Below the pieces are notes generated by a model. The model saw only the letters and a program-made list of their open reading frames with translations. It was not told the origin of the DNA and did not search any database. This document shows positions 52,664-60,154 of a DNA stretch of 64,000 nt, one piece after another. The stretch spans positions 1-64,000 of the forward strand of contig JBFXFL010000003.1 of the NCBI GenBank assembly GCA_050179115.1, read 5' to 3'. How positions within the stretch are numbered: position 1 is the stretch's first letter; every line of letters starts with the position of its first letter. The position numbers were made by a program, and so were the translations under genes. Source of the DNA: JAGPUQ01 sp050179115 (GTDB lineage Bacteria; Pseudomonadota; Gammaproteobacteria; Pseudomonadales; Porticoccaceae).

Positions 52664-52981
52664 ATGCCCGGCATCCACGAACTCGCCACACTCACGTCCA
52701 AGGGACAGATCACGTTGCCCAAGTCCATCCGGCAGGCGCTGGGGGTGACCACTGGCGGTAAGGTGGCCTTCGAGCTGCGCGGTGGCGAAGTCGTCGTCAC
52801 TCGCGCCGAGGCCGAGCACGAAGACCCGGCGATCGGCGCTTTCCTGGGCCTACTGGAAGCGGACATCCGCAGCGGCAGGAACGTCGGAGCGCTGCCGGCG
52901 GAACTCGCCCAGGCCATGCTTGCCAACGTGGGCCACGCCTCAGACCTCGATGAAGACATCGAGGGAGAAGTGGCGCTTTGA
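52664..52981 (+). CDS. prlF: PrlF/SohA-type antitoxin (AbrB fold)
   Basis: 105 residues. A SpoVT/AbrB swapped-hairpin domain spans about 5-45: TLTSKGQITLPKSIRQALGV, then KVAFELRGGEVVVTRA. The remainder matches the PrlF tail that binds YhaV (IGAFLGLLEADI). ATG 52664 has AGGAG 8 nt upstream; the ATG at 52637 coincides with the predicted transcription start and is less likely. The stop overlaps the yhaV ATG (TGATG). Confidence 0.88.
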   Translation: MPGIHELATLTSKGQITLPKSIRQALGVTTGGKVAFELRGGEVVVTRAEAEHEDPAIGAFLGLLEADIRSGRNVGALPAELAQAMLANVGHASDLDEDIEGEVAL

Positions 52982-53445
52982 TGCAGCGTCACGGATGGGT
53001 GCTGCTGCTCCACGAGTGCATCGTGGAGCAGCTTCAGAAGCTGCACGCAGCGGCCGCGCGCGCCGAGCGCAACGATCCGCAAGGCTTCGAGCGCAACGCC
53101 AACGTCAAACTGTTTCGTGCGTTGAGCCAGTTGATCCTGGAGACGGTGCCGAGCGATCCGGCACGGGACGAATACCGCCAGGGCAATACCCTTGGGCCAG
53201 CCTATCGGCACTGGCGGCGCGCGAAGGTCGGACGGCGGTTTCGCCTGTTCTTTCGCTACGACTCCAAGGCGAAGACCATCGTGTTCGCCTGGGTCAACGA
53301 TGAGCAGACGCTGCGGGCGGCGGGCAGCAAGTCCGACCCCTACGCGATGTTCGAGAAGATGCTTGAACGAGGGAATCCGCCGGACGATTGGGACAGCCTG
53401 GTTGCCGCGAGCCGGTCTGATTGGTCTATACAGGAGAAGCGATAA
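52981..53445 (+). CDS. yhaV: YhaV-type toxin
   Basis: 154 residues, the length of E. coli YhaV. The family is a RelE-superfamily ribosome-dependent RNase. The core is KLFRALSQLILETVPSDP, then RHWRRAKVGRRFRLFFRYD, then IVFAWVNDEQTLR. Its position one base overlapped with prlF and the shared promoter identify the pair as a complete type II toxin-antitoxin module on the ICE, probably for stability. Confidence 0.9.
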   Translation: MQRHGWVLLLHECIVEQLQKLHAAAARAERNDPQGFERNANVKLFRALSQLILETVPSDPARDEYRQGNTLGPAYRHWRRAKVGRRFRLFFRYDSKAKTIVFAWVNDEQTLRAAGSKSDPYAMFEKMLERGNPPDDWDSLVAASRSDWSIQEKR

Positions 53446-53469
53446 GTCCTCCGCATAGAGGTAACAGCA

Positions 53470-53829
53470 ATGAACGCAACGCCCCGTACCACGAAAGCAG
53501 AGCGCGCCGGCAGATGGCTCGGCCGTGTGTGGCGTGGCCTTGCACGGCAGGAGGCCCGCGCCATCCAGTGGTTGGCGGGTAAGGGGCTGCCGGCCGGCGG
53601 AGCACGGCTGCTGTTCTGGATCGTGAAGCTCGTCGTGTTCGGCGTGCTGCTGTACGCGGCGTTCTGGTTGGCCTTGCTGATCGCGTTCGCGCTGATCGCA
53701 GCCTGGCTTGTGCGCAACGCCGACCTGGATGAAGAGAAGCAGCCTGAACTCAGGGACGGTCATTCGGGTGCCGGCGTCTACGACAAGGACGACTGGCGCA
53801 TCGACCTGGGCGATCCCAACGACCCGTAG
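53470..53829 (+). CDS. DUF3742-like ICE membrane protein
   Basis: 119 residues. Basic N-terminus, two close hydrophobic segments at about 45-82 (LLFWIVKLVVFGVLLYAAF and WLALLIAFALIAAWLV), and an acidic hydrophilic tail ending DDWRIDLGDP. This matches the small DUF3742 proteins that lie beside the TraG-like gene in GI-type ICEs; no function is known. It starts 24 nt after yhaV and converges on the TraG-like gene. Confidence 0.7.
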   Translation: MNATPRTTKAERAGRWLGRVWRGLARQEARAIQWLAGKGLPAGGARLLFWIVKLVVFGVLLYAAFWLALLIAFALIAAWLVRNADLDEEKQPELRDGHSGAGVYDKDDWRIDLGDPNDP

Positions 53830-53856
53830 CGGTTCCAGCAGACCGGGCACGACTCC

Positions 53857-55377
53857 TTACTTCGCAGCGCCTTTCGTCGCCGCCGCCATGGCGAGCTGCG
53901 AGCCACTCCTGCCCGCCGACTTCGCATCCGTCGTGCCGGTGACGAACCCGCCGAGAATGTTCCCCGTCCTGACACCGGCCCACGTCAACGCAACGATCCA
54001 GAAGCCCGGCAGGATGATGAACATCGTCGCCATCACGAAGTTCAGCAGCATATCTCCGAAAGCGTTGTTCAATCCCATCAGCGGATTGAAGTTGCTGTGC
54101 GGGGAATGCCAGCCGTAGAGCGCGTTCAAAATCGTGGAATCGATCCAGCGGGCGAGCTGGAACCAGAAATCGACGAAGAACAAAGAAAACTGCACGGCAC
54201 TCACCGTGACCACCGTCCGCAAATCGTAGGTGCCGAAGATCAGCACTAGCGGGATGCAGATGACCAGCGCCATCTTCAGGAACGACAGGATCATGGGCAG
54301 CGCCTGGCGCACCACGTCCATGGCCGGAAACATCCCGATCGATCCTACTGTCAGCCCCAGATCCGACACGGTGCGGGTCGCGACATTGGGCAGCGTCATG
54401 CCGATCTGCCCACCGTAATCGGTGTAGATGTGCCCCTGGTTCATGACCTGGTGCCGTGGCGAGGCAATGGCGCGGATCACGGAATCGTCCGCCTGGGTCT
54501 GGCTCAGGAAGCCCGCCCACTGGCCGAGCCGGGACAGCAGGCTCGGATCGACCTGGGCCAGCAGCCGATCACGCAGTCCGTCGCCGCTGTCCAGCCACCA
54601 TTGCCGACAACCCGGATAACCGCCGCCGCTGGATACCTCGGCGAGGCCGGCGTCGCGCGCATCGTCATAGGGCCAGGCATCGCGTGGTGCGCGCGAGCGA
54701 TACGTGTCGTAGAAGCCGGCCGTGTCCAGGAAGAAGCGCGAACCGATCCAGGTCACGTCGTTCATCTGCTCGTCGCTGAGCGTCGGCCGGCTCATGAACA
54801 GCCTGGCGCGGGCCGGGCCGTAGCAGTCGTGCGTAAAGTCGGCGACTTCCTGGGCCAGCACCGGGTCGGTGATGCGCGTGCTGTCGATCTCCATGCGCAT
54901 CTGCCGCAGGTCCGTGCCGCAGGGGATCGCCGCCACGGCGGCGCCGGTGACGGCCTTCGACAGCGAGTGCATGAAGAACCACCAGACCGGCACATGGGCA
55001 CTCTGGTTGTTCATCGTCGTGAACGAAGCGGACCAGTTCGTCTCCGATGGCAGCGGCACGTTGACCTGGCATTGGGTCGAGCGCGTGCGATCGAACTGGA
55101 TGGTGCTCAGGTCAAGGGGAATGAAGGGGATGCCGGCGAACAGGATGACCACGATCGCCACCCACACGCGGTTCTCGATGCGCATGGACGAGAGCACACC
55201 CTTGTTGCCTTCGTCCGCGCCTTCCGCACGGGCCTTGAGCCACTCCTGCACGACGATGGCGAGGAACGGCAGCGCGAAGATGCCGCTGGCCACCAGTACG
55301 TTCCAGATGCCGTTGTTGATGATCCAGGCAACCAGTGTCAGGTAATACTCAAGATAGTCCGTGGTGTAGAGGGTCAT
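53857..55377 (-). CDS. TraG-N-like conjugal transfer membrane protein
   Basis: 506 residues. About five membrane helices: near 15-35, 70-90, then three in the last third (FLKMALVICIPLVLIFG, VSAVQFSLFFVDFWF, MLLNFVMATMFIILPGFW). A large periplasmic Cys-containing loop lies between. It resembles the N-terminal region of F-type TraG, implicated in mating-pair stabilisation, as found at this place in ICEclc-like T4SS clusters. It lies 18 nt after the small membrane protein gene. Confidence 0.8.
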   Translation of the reverse strand: MTLYTTDYLEYYLTLVAWIINNGIWNVLVASGIFALPFLAIVVQEWLKARAEGADEGNKGVLSSMRIENRVWVAIVVILFAGIPFIPLDLSTIQFDRTRSTQCQVNVPLPSETNWSASFTTMNNQSAHVPVWWFFMHSLSKAVTGAAVAAIPCGTDLRQMRMEIDSTRITDPVLAQEVADFTHDCYGPARARLFMSRPTLSDEQMNDVTWIGSRFFLDTAGFYDTYRSRAPRDAWPYDDARDAGLAEVSSGGGYPGCRQWWLDSGDGLRDRLLAQVDPSLLSRLGQWAGFLSQTQADDSVIRAIASPRHQVMNQGHIYTDYGGQIGMTLPNVATRTVSDLGLTVGSIGMFPAMDVVRQALPMILSFLKMALVICIPLVLIFGTYDLRTVVTVSAVQFSLFFVDFWFQLARWIDSTILNALYGWHSPHSNFNPLMGLNNAFGDMLLNFVMATMFIILPGFWIVALTWAGVRTGNILGGFVTGTTDAKSAGRSGSQLAMAAATKGAAK

Positions 55378-55395
55378 GGTCGTCGTCCCGCATCG

Positions 55396-55740
55396 CTACG
55401 GTTGTCGCAGCAGCACGCTGATTTCGAGCAGCACGATGGCGGCGACGGCGCCGACCTCCGCGCGCAGCAGGCGCTGATGCGCTTCGCGGGATGTGTCGCG
55501 TTCCCGGAGGCGGCGACGCATCCATATCCACCCGTAGGCCGTCGCGCCATACAGGCACAGCCGCCAAACGAGGAAGTAGCTGGCATGCTCGTCCAGCCAC
55601 CGACTCCATGTGTCCGCATCACCGACGAGGCGAATGCCGACGAGGTTGACGGCCACGGCGACGAACACGATCAGCGCAATCCATCCCAGCGTGCGTCCGA
55701 GTTGCCGGTTGAACAGCCACTTCGGCAGTCCGATCCTCAT
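55396..55740 (-). CDS. Small ICE membrane protein of unknown function
   Basis: 114 residues with helices at about 17-36 (TLGWIALIVFVAVAVNLVG), 52-72 and 92-110 (GAVAAIVLLEISVLL), and a cytoplasmic Arg-rich turn (WMRRRLRERDTSRE). No known domain. It overlaps the TIGR03755-like gene by four bases and precedes the TraG-like gene, so it belongs to the transfer operon. Confidence 0.75.
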   Translation of the reverse strand: MRIGLPKWLFNRQLGRTLGWIALIVFVAVAVNLVGIRLVGDADTWSRWLDEHASYFLVWRLCLYGATAYGWIWMRRRLRERDTSREAHQRLLRAEVGAVAAIVLLEISVLLRQP

Positions 55741-57149
55741 GGCGGATTGCCGGGGTTCTGCGGCCGCTGGATGGCGTCGAGACGATCGCGCTCGGTGTCG
55801 CCCTGGTAGATGCCGCGCGAGCCGGCGCTGCGCGTACCGTGCCGCTGGATGATCGCCATGGGCGAATTCGCCGCCAGTTCGCGCCGCAGGTCCAGTTCGG
55901 TCTTGAGGTTGTTGATCTCCTGTTCCAGCAGGCTGCTTTCGTGTGTGATGGCATCCTGTGCGAGCTGGTTGGCCGCGACGTTGGGCTCCTTGCGACCGGC
56001 CAGCAGTGTCCGCTGCAACAGCAGGGCCTTCTCCAGTACGCTGGACAGCGCGACCTCGGAGGCCAGGCGACGCGCGAGCACATCTTGGTCCGGTTCGTCG
56101 CGCAGCGCCTCGATGACGCCGCGCGTAATCGGCAGTGATGCACTGCCGGCCACTTCCAGGTTCTCGAACGTGGTCGTGCTGGCACCCGTCACCAGATCCC
56201 GCAGCGCTTCCAGCCTGGTTTCGTACTCCTCCTGGATCAGCGGCGTCAGGCCGACGCCGGCGGTCGCCTGGGTCTTGAGGCAGCCATCGCAGGTCCGGTG
56301 CTCTTGCTCACCCAGCACGCGGGTGGCCCATTCGGTGGCGGCTTCGGGAGAAGGCCAGGTCTGGCAGCCCAGACGATGGCCGCACGTGATGCTGTCGATC
56401 GGCGAGGTATCGGTCGCACCGCGGCCGTTGAGCAGGTTGTAGCCAGCGCGGGTCACGTCGCTGACCACGCGGATGGGGTTCTGTCCGGCGCCGCCGGCAT
56501 TGCCGCCGCCGACCCAGGGCACACCGTCGTTGCCGCGACTGGTCTCGGCCTGTTCGATCGCCGACACGGCGTCGGTGCTGGCCACGGCCTGCTTGAGCGC
56601 CATGCCCTCGGCCAATTGATCCCAGCCGAGTTGACCGCCCGCTGCGTCGGCCATGCGGTTGGCGATCGCGCGGCAGGTGAGCTTTGAGCGATCGAAATCG
56701 AGCCGTGCTTGCAAGATGCCATTGGTCAGCAGGTTGTACAGACCGGGATCGGCGCGCTGGATGATGAGCGCCGGCAGCGACGCCACGGCCGCCGTGGCGT
56801 TCTGGATCACCTGGCTCATGATGGTCTGGAAGCCGTTGGTGATGCCGTTGAGCTGGTTCTGCAGCGTGGTGGTGATGCTCATGTCGCCGCAGATCAGGTT
56901 GCTGTTCCAGCCGATGCCGACACCGAGGCTCTGCATCTGGCCGACCGGCCCCATCGATACCGCCCGGCCGCCGCCGATGCTGTACAGCACGTCATCGCCG
57001 ATGACGCTGCCGCGATGATGTACACCATAGTCATTGACGCTGGTCTGCGCCCACAGCGGGTTGCTCATGGCGGCCAGGACGCCGGCAAACAGGATGCTGC
57101 GCGCCAGCCGCGTCATGGCGAAGGGGTGTGAAAATAAGGACATGCTCAT
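55737..57149 (-). CDS. ICE protein, TIGR03755/PFL_4711-like (TraH-like)
   Basis: 470 residues from ATG 57149, which has GAGGTG upstream. A signal peptide covers about 10-33 (ARSILFAGVLAAMSNPLWAQ). The mature part begins SVNDYGVHHRGSVIGDDVLYSIGGG and contains paired Cys in CDGCLKTQ and a helical C-terminus. This is a periplasmic component of GI-type T4SS, in the position of PFL_4711. Its precise role is unknown. Confidence 0.85.
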   Translation of the reverse strand: MSMSLFSHPFAMTRLARSILFAGVLAAMSNPLWAQTSVNDYGVHHRGSVIGDDVLYSIGGGRAVSMGPVGQMQSLGVGIGWNSNLICGDMSITTTLQNQLNGITNGFQTIMSQVIQNATAAVASLPALIIQRADPGLYNLLTNGILQARLDFDRSKLTCRAIANRMADAAGGQLGWDQLAEGMALKQAVASTDAVSAIEQAETSRGNDGVPWVGGGNAGGAGQNPIRVVSDVTRAGYNLLNGRGATDTSPIDSITCGHRLGCQTWPSPEAATEWATRVLGEQEHRTCDGCLKTQATAGVGLTPLIQEEYETRLEALRDLVTGASTTTFENLEVAGSASLPITRGVIEALRDEPDQDVLARRLASEVALSSVLEKALLLQRTLLAGRKEPNVAANQLAQDAITHESSLLEQEINNLKTELDLRRELAANSPMAIIQRHGTRSAGSRGIYQGDTERDRLDAIQRPQNPGNPP

Positions 57150-57159
57150 GGGCCGCACC

Positions 57160-58098
57160 TCAGTTGAAATCCGTGCTGCCCAGGAACACCTGTCCGCGCC
57201 GCTGACAGCAGGAGTACGGGCGCCACAGCGCCCAGGCATAGTCGCCTTGTTGGGCCTGGATGCGGACGTTGTTGTGCGGGAAGACCCCGCAGGAGGATGA
57301 CAGTCGAGGCGTCAGTTCTTGCCACTTTCCCGTGGAGGCATCGCTTTCCACCAAGGCACCTGCGGGCCAGTAGCCCGCGCTGGCATTGGCAAGCAGCGGC
57401 TGATAGACATGGACCTGCCCACGCCGGGTCACGATGTCGCCGGCACGCTGCGCGACGACGGCAGCCGCCTTGTAGTCGTCCACGTGATGCAGGAGCCCAC
57501 CGCGCGGATAGACGTTGCCCCACAGGTTCAGGCCGGTGCGCGTGCCGATCTCGCGCATCCCAGGGATCAGCGCCTCGGGATACACGGATTCGGGGATGTT
57601 GTAGCGCCAGGCCACGGTATCGAGCGTACTCAGCAGGTACGGCATGAACGCCGTGCCCGCACCGGCGCAGGAGTAACCCAACTGGCTGACGAATTCGCTG
57701 AAGAAGGTAGCGCCTGGATGCCCGATCACGTCGGCGTTCTTGAACTTCGCGAGGTTGTTCTCGTGCTCTTCGTTCGTCGTGCCGTCACCGCCACCTTGAG
57801 CGGTGGGATTCGGCATGCTCATCGCCCGCACTTCCACCCAGGGGTTCTCCCCGGTGTTCGAGTAGCTCGACACGACGGCATCGGGAACGTAGTGCTGCAC
57901 CTTGACCGAGGTACGCACCGTGCAGCCGGTGAGCGTGCAGTACAGCCAATAGCAAATGCCTTGCACGCGATACGACAGGCAATCGGGCGACAGCACCGAG
58001 CCGGTGATAGTGGCGGTGTTGAGCGCGAAGGCGGAAGCGGCGGTGCCCAGCAGGACGGATGCCATGCCGGTGCGCCATGCGCGGCGGGATAGCTTCAT
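57160..58098 (-). CDS. ICE protein, TIGR03756/PFL_4710-like (TraU-like)
   Basis: 312 residues with a signal peptide (about 1-25, ending SAFAL). The mature protein is Cys-rich (CLSYRVQGICYWLYCTLTGC, CAGAG, SSCGVF, SCCQRR), typical of TraU-like mating-pair stabilisation proteins, which need disulfides in the periplasm; the nearby DsbA-like protein may help. The order 4709-4710-4711 is conserved. The start overlaps the TIGR03757 stop (ATGA). Confidence 0.88.
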   Translation of the reverse strand: MKLSRRAWRTGMASVLLGTAASAFALNTATITGSVLSPDCLSYRVQGICYWLYCTLTGCTVRTSVKVQHYVPDAVVSSYSNTGENPWVEVRAMSMPNPTAQGGGDGTTNEEHENNLAKFKNADVIGHPGATFFSEFVSQLGYSCAGAGTAFMPYLLSTLDTVAWRYNIPESVYPEALIPGMREIGTRTGLNLWGNVYPRGGLLHHVDDYKAAAVVAQRAGDIVTRRGQVHVYQPLLANASAGYWPAGALVESDASTGKWQELTPRLSSSCGVFPHNNVRIQAQQGDYAWALWRPYSCCQRRGQVFLGSTDFN

Positions 58099-58553
58099 GG
58101 TTGAGTCCTCCGGTATTCCTCGATGCGCGCGAGGGCGCGCGACACGTCGGTCTCGCCGTAGACGACGTAGCGCCGATCGACCACCACGGCGGGAATCCTG
58201 GTGATGCCCAGGCTCCAGGCGTCGGTCACGCCCTGGTAGGCATCAGCCAGGCGTTGTTGGAGTGGTGTGCCGCCATCCTGCAACCGCTGCCGGACGATCA
58301 CGGCCGCCTGTGCCGGATCGGCGGGGAGGTTTACGGCCAGCTCCGCTTCGATGCGGGCCGGTGCGTCCAGCTTGACGACGTGGATACCGACGGGCGCCTC
58401 TACGGCGTGGTGCCGGTCGGTGAATACCCGGACGTCCGCGGCTTCCGCGTGGGCCATCGCGGCTACCGCCGTTGCCAGGAGGCATGAAGCCAGCGTTGGG
58501 CGGCAACGCAGCCGGTGTCGTTGTGTCTCGACGTGTTCAGAGCGTGGGTACAT
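58095..58553 (-). CDS. ICE protein, TIGR03757/PFL_4709-like (DUF1525, TraW/TrbC-like)
   Basis: 152 residues with a signal peptide (cleavage near AMAHAEA, about 37). The mature part DVRVFTDRHHAVEAP, then GITRIPAVVVDRRYVVYGETDVS, is a thioredoxin-like fold without a catalytic CxxC, as in the DUF1525 family. A periplasmic T4SS component. It heads the 4709-4710-4711 set; the terminator at 58664-58689 isolates it from radC, so a promoter should lie in the ~110 bp just upstream. Confidence 0.85.
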   Translation of the reverse strand: MYPRSEHVETQRHRLRCRPTLASCLLATAVAAMAHAEAADVRVFTDRHHAVEAPVGIHVVKLDAPARIEAELAVNLPADPAQAAVIVRQRLQDGGTPLQQRLADAYQGVTDAWSLGITRIPAVVVDRRYVVYGETDVSRALARIEEYRRTQP

Positions 58554-58663
58554 GGGGTGGCTCCCATTGGGTCGATACTGGCGCTAGTCGATCCCATCGG
58601 GCAGATGGACACCATCAAGAAAGGGAACTGTCCCGTGACCGCTTTCATCCGATCCGAACACGA

Positions 58664-58689
58664 AAAAAAGGCGCCTGGTGGGGCGCCTC
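58664..58689 (-). terminator. Rho-independent terminator after radC
   Basis: On the minus strand a 7-bp stem AGGCGCC/GGCGCCT with a 6-nt loop is followed by seven T, starting 5 nt after the radC stop. It makes radC a separate unit. Confidence 0.9.
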
Positions 58690-58694
58690 AAGGA

Positions 58695-59195
58695 CTACAG
58701 CAAGCCGGCTTCCGCGAAGGAAAAAGGCGTTCCTTCACCGACGATGAAATGGTCCAGAACACGAACGTCCACCAGTTCGAGAACCGATTTCAATCGGGTC
58801 GTGATTGCCTTGTCGGCATGGCTCGGCTCGGTCACGCCCGAGGGGTGATTGTGGGCAAAGATGACCGCGCTGCAGTTGTGCTCGATCGCCCGCTTGAGGA
58901 CCGCGCGGGGATACACACTGGCGCCATCGATGGTGCCGTGGAACATCGGCTCGAAAGCGATCACGCGGTGTTGCGAGTCGAGAAACACGACGGCAAAGAC
59001 CTCCAGTGCTTCGCTGGCGAGTTTCAGCCATAGATATTCTCGCACGCTGGCCGGACTGGTCAGCTCGGCACCGTGTTTGAAGAGACGTGCCTCCAGCACG
59101 CCGATGGCTTGCCGGATCAACGGATCTTCGTGGATGCTCGCGTACCGGACGAGCGCTGATGATGCACCGTCGGTGACGGTATCGGACGGATTCAT
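58695..59195 (-). CDS. radC: RadC-family JAB1/MPN protein
   Basis: 166 residues, the short mobile-element form lacking the N-terminal HhH part of chromosomal RadC. The JAMM metal site is intact: the Glu in EVFAVVFLD, then VIFAHNHPSG (HxH) and the following Ser/Asp in PSHADK. VYPRAVLKRAI and LDHFIVGEG complete the domain. The function of element-borne RadC is unsettled (DNA processing or peptidase). A complete AAGGAGG precedes ATG 59195. It is flanked by a structured leader and a terminator. Confidence 0.9.
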   Translation of the reverse strand: MNPSDTVTDGASSALVRYASIHEDPLIRQAIGVLEARLFKHGAELTSPASVREYLWLKLASEALEVFAVVFLDSQHRVIAFEPMFHGTIDGASVYPRAVLKRAIEHNCSAVIFAHNHPSGVTEPSHADKAITTRLKSVLELVDVRVLDHFIVGEGTPFSFAEAGLL

Positions 59196-59398
59196 GGGAA
59201 CCTCCTTGATAAATGAAACGGAGGCTCCCGTCCCCGTGTGGGGGTGAGACCCCCGTGGGACGTGATGAAGAAAGCCCGGAATCGGGCTTGGACGATTGGC
59301 ATCCTCCATCGAAAACGATGGATGTTCGCGCGTGGGATGCGGTGCGAACTGGAACGATCAACGCGGTCGAAACCGCGCCGCAGCCTTGAAGATCGCGG
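59196..59398 (-). ncRNA. Structured radC leader, candidate radC RNA motif
   Basis: 203 nt without a gene, before radC. On the minus strand several hairpins follow one another: 62-67/72-77 after 59300 (59362-59367 with 59372-59377, 6 bp, UUCG loop), 59305-59311 with 59316-59322 (7 bp, UUUU loop), 59272-59278 with 59283-59289 (7 bp, then TTTCTTC), and 59240-59244 with 59250-59254 (GGGGG/CCCCC). The radC RNA motif is a described structure in leaders of radC, integrase and DNA-interacting protein genes of mobile DNA, so this may be a member. Consensus match was not tested. The third hairpin could also terminate the upstream transcript. Confidence 0.5.
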
Positions 59399-60142
59399 CT
59401 ACCTGGGCATGTCGCTGACGTTGTCAGCAGGCATCTCGGGTATCTCGGGCAAGGTTTCGGCCATCGCCGGCTCATCGCCCGATGACGTCAGCAGATCAAT
59501 GGCCGACAGCAAGGCATCGCCTTCGACGGCACCCGGCAGCAGCAATGCCTGGCCGGTGCGGTTGTCGATTACGCGCAGCATCGGGGTCGCGGTGATGCCG
59601 GCCAGCGCGGCTTCCTCGGCCTGCGCTCGGATCACGGCGTCGGGCCGTGCGCTGGTCAGGCATTCGCGCAACTCGGGTGTCGCGCCGGGTGGCTGGATGC
59701 CGGACGGAAGGCCTCGACCGCCGCCGCGGGTATGCTGGTAAATCCAGGCGACGGTGTTCCAGAACGCTTCCCGCCCGCCGGTTTCCCCCGCGCATTCCGC
59801 CAGGCGTGCCGATTGCGTGACGGCTGGTTCGTGCATCGGCAGCGGCAGATGGTGCCATTGCCAGTTCACGTCGGGATTGGCGTCGATCCAGCGCTTCAGT
59901 ACGGGGAAGTAGGCTTGGCAGTACGGGCATTCCAAATCGGCGTACTCGATCAGCGTGAACCGCGCGTCGATGCGGCCGTAGCGCCACGGTGGACCCGCTG
60001 ACGCGGCAGCCTCGGCGGACGCCGGGTCGCCAGTGTGCGGGCTGCGTCCAAGCGACCAGGCCAGCAGAACGAGCAGCACCGCGATCCCGGCCAGCATCGG
60101 CCCCAGGTAACGTCGTAGCGTGTGCAGGCCTGGCGTGCGCAT
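59399..60142 (-). CDS. DsbA-like thioredoxin-fold protein of the ICE
   Basis: 247 residues. One N-terminal membrane anchor (about 12-32), then a periplasmic thioredoxin fold with CxxC in DLECPYCQAYFP and the cis-Pro region ITATPMLRV. An inserted helical part lies between, and the tail is acidic. It probably forms or rearranges disulfides in the Cys-rich T4SS proteins encoded nearby. It starts 12 nt after the VirB4-type ATPase gene. Confidence 0.88.
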   Translation of the reverse strand: MRTPGLHTLRRYLGPMLAGIAVLLVLLAWSLGRSPHTGDPASAEAAASAGPPWRYGRIDARFTLIEYADLECPYCQAYFPVLKRWIDANPDVNWQWHHLPLPMHEPAVTQSARLAECAGETGGREAFWNTVAWIYQHTRGGGRGLPSGIQPPGATPELRECLTSARPDAVIRAQAEEAALAGITATPMLRVIDNRTGQALLLPGAVEGDALLSAIDLLTSSGDEPAMAETLPEIPEMPADNVSDMPR

Positions 60143-60154
60143 GATCTTTCCGCC

